NCBI RefSeq assembly: GCF_031656915.1
Contig: NZ_CP134227.1
Location: 3,348,001-3,412,000 of the forward strand
Reading direction: 5' to 3'
DNA: 64,000 nucleotides
From: Nocardioides marmorisolisilvae
Lineage (GTDB): Bacteria; Actinomycetota; Actinomycetes; Propionibacteriales; Nocardioidaceae
A program made the position numbers and the translations under genes. The notes beneath the pieces are model-generated. The model had not been told where the DNA came from. It saw nothing but the letters and a program-made list of their open reading frames with translations, and ran no database searches. Below are positions 62,848 to 64,000 of the stretch, piece by piece; position 1 is the first letter of the stretch, and each line of letters opens with the position of its first letter.

Positions 62848-63668
62848 CCCGTCGACTCGCCCTCACCGCGGGCCCGTGGGCGCTCGCGCTCGCCGTGCTG
62901 GTCAGTCTGATTCCCGGGGTCGCGCATGCGCCGGGCACGCCGTACCGGCAGACGTCGTACAGCTCCAGCGGGGGCGCGCACCTGGCCGGCCGGCTGCCGC
63001 TGGCTGGCATCCGGATCGCGCTTGACCCGGGGCACCAGCTCGGCAACCACAACTTCCCCGCGGAGATCAACCGCATCGTCAAGGCGGGGCGCGACTACCG
63101 CAAGGCCTGCAACACCACCGGAACCGCCATCGACGGAGGGCTGCCCGAGGCCACCATCGTGTGGCGGATCGCCCGGCAGGCGCGCGCCCGGCTGGAGCAG
63201 CTCGGCGCGAAGGTGTTCCTCACCCGCGGCTCCAACAGCGAGCGCCGGTGGGGTCCCTGCGTGGACACGCGTGGCCGGTTCGGCAAGAGGGTCGACGCCC
63301 GGCTGATGGTGAGCATCCACGCCGACGGCGAGGTGAACCGCTCCTTCCACGGCTTCCACGTGATCCCGCCGTCGCGCGGGCACCTGGTCAAGCCGTCGAA
63401 CGTGCGCCCGTCGATGCGCCTGGCCAAGGCCGTCCGGCGCGGCTTCGACCGGCACCACATCGCCCGGTCGAACTACATCGGCGGCGGTACGGCGCTGAAC
63501 CCCCGCAACGACCTCGGCACCCTGAACATGGCCCGGGTGCCGGTCGCGATGGTCGAGATCGGCAACGTCCACAACCGCTCCGACGCTCATCAGATGAGCA
63601 CCGTCCGGGGCCGGCACCGCTACGCCATGGCCGTGGTGGCCGGGATCCGGGCGTTCCTGGGCCGATGA
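62844..63668 (+). CDS. N-acetylmuramoyl-L-alanine amidase (Amidase_3), secreted
   Basis: A 274-residue protein from GTG 62844, with a signal peptide (about residues 1-27, ending VAHA) and the zinc amidase domain: IRIALDPGHQLGNHNFPAEINR (first His and Glu ligands), LMVSIHADGEVN (second His) and VAMVEIGNVHNRSD (catalytic Glu). It cleaves the bond between N-acetylmuramate and L-alanine in peptidoglycan outside the cell. The coupling to the phosphatase is by a GTGA overlap. Confidence 0.9.
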   Translation: MTRRLALTAGPWALALAVLVSLIPGVAHAPGTPYRQTSYSSSGGAHLAGRLPLAGIRIALDPGHQLGNHNFPAEINRIVKAGRDYRKACNTTGTAIDGGLPEATIVWRIARQARARLEQLGAKVFLTRGSNSERRWGPCVDTRGRFGKRVDARLMVSIHADGEVNRSFHGFHVIPPSRGHLVKPSNVRPSMRLAKAVRRGFDRHHIARSNYIGGGTALNPRNDLGTLNMARVPVAMVEIGNVHNRSDAHQMSTVRGRHRYAMAVVAGIRAFLGR

Positions 63669-63868
63669 CTTTCCCAGGTTAAGAACCCAAAGTCGCCCTT
63701 CCCACAGGAGAGTTGGTGTGTGAAGAGGGACATTCCTGGGGGAAGTACGGCGGATCCGCGCCTCGCCGTACTCCCAGCGACTCGGCACCCGCAAACACGC
63801 CACTGATTCGGATCAGGCCGCGAGAATGTGACCCGATGCGTGACCGATGGGTTCTTAACCTGGGAAAG
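63669..63868. mobile_element. 200-bp unit with 21-bp perfect terminal inverted repeats, MITE-like
   Basis: The ends 63669-63689 and 63848-63868 are perfect inverted copies that share TTCCCAGGTTAAGAACCC. The 158-nt interior has a further hairpin, AGTACGGCG/CGCCGTACT (63744-63752, 63764-63772), and no ORF. It begins directly after the amidase stop codon and ends 5 nt before the stop of the convergent SDR gene. It could be a small non-autonomous transposon or a two-way terminator. No flanking target duplication is clear. Confidence 0.5.
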
Positions 63869-63873
63869 GTCGC

Positions 63874-64000
63874 TCAGCCGAAGATCGGGCCGCGGTGCAG
63901 CTTGTGCTGGGCGGCCTGGGCCACCGGGCGGATCACCAGCTCGTCGATGTTGACGTGGCGGGGCAGCGAGGCGACCCAGCGGATCGCCTCGGCGACGTCG
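63874..64000 (-). CDS. SDR-family oxidoreductase, 3' end only
   Basis: The last 41 codons of a minus-strand gene that leaves the right edge. The translation VAEAIRWVASLPRHVNIDEL, followed by VIRPVAQ, matches the C-terminal helix and strand of NADP-dependent short-chain dehydrogenases of the YdfG/serine dehydrogenase type. The active site lies outside the window, so the substrate cannot be inferred. Confidence 0.7.
   Translation of the reverse strand, partial: DVAEAIRWVASLPRHVNIDELVIRPVAQAAQHKLHRGPIFG

Overview
The window reads as chromosomal DNA from a high-GC actinobacterium, most likely Nocardioides or a close relative (inference). The signs are the conserved blocks XRE regulator - HbhA-like protein - DUF2516 (56.4-57.9 kb) and DUF4395 - rhodanese - DUF1416 (9.0-10.7 kb), many GTG starts with 4-nt GTGA or ATGA overlaps, promoters whose -10 box lies 6-8 nt before the start codon, and several orphan DUF559 genes. 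I found no rRNA, tRNA, integrase, transposase or CRISPR array.

The main theme is surface polysaccharide synthesis, spread over several blocks. (1) 0-8 kb: a partial GT4 glycosyltransferase, an FkbM methyltransferase, two adjacent GMD-type GDP-mannose dehydratases, a GDP-mannose 3,5-epimerase-like enzyme, a WcaI-like glycosyltransferase, a sulfotransferase and a sugar O-methyltransferase. (2) 11.7-19.7 kb: UDP-xylose synthase, glycosyltransferases including a GT61 protein, FkbM, an O-antigen ligase/polymerase, UDP-glucose dehydrogenase and a Wzc-type kinase. (3) 27.2-37.4 kb: two more Wzc-type kinases, two DUF4012 proteins, a sortase substrate and a polyprenyl-phosphate sugar transferase. (4) 37.5-42.7 kb: a lower-GC, translationally coupled block with a GT2, a second sulfotransferase, a polytopic membrane protein, an O-acetyltransferase and a Wzx-like flippase. 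(5) 43.2-50.2 kb: CysN/CysD, RmlCD fusion, RmlB, RmlA and a GalE-like epimerase. (6) 57.9-63.7 kb: a second sugar transferase, TypA, a Wzb-like phosphatase that may oppose the three kinases, and a cell-wall amidase.

A sulfur theme runs alongside. An operon at 8.8-10.7 kb (DUF4395, rhodanese, DUF1416) is preceded by what looks like a cis-acting leader peptide with a downstream stem. CysD, CysN, an APS kinase carrying a degenerate ATP-sulfurylase-like N-terminus, a TSUP transporter and two sulfotransferases together could make PAPS and sulfate the polysaccharide (inference).

Other genes are housekeeping or stand-alone: Dtd, a BKACE enzyme, DsrE, nitrobindin, a Fur-family regulator, YgfZ, a mannose-6-phosphate isomerase-type cupin, an asparaginase, a RibD-type reductase and a histidine phosphatase.

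The intergenic space is rich in a short repeat with the core CTTCGACAGGCTCAGGG. It forms clusters at 23.1, 24.8, 25.5, 31.3 and 48.9 kb and is translated inside two or three proteins. Two of the three DUF559 genes lie between repeated hairpin sequences, and a 200-bp unit with 21-bp inverted ends sits near the right edge.
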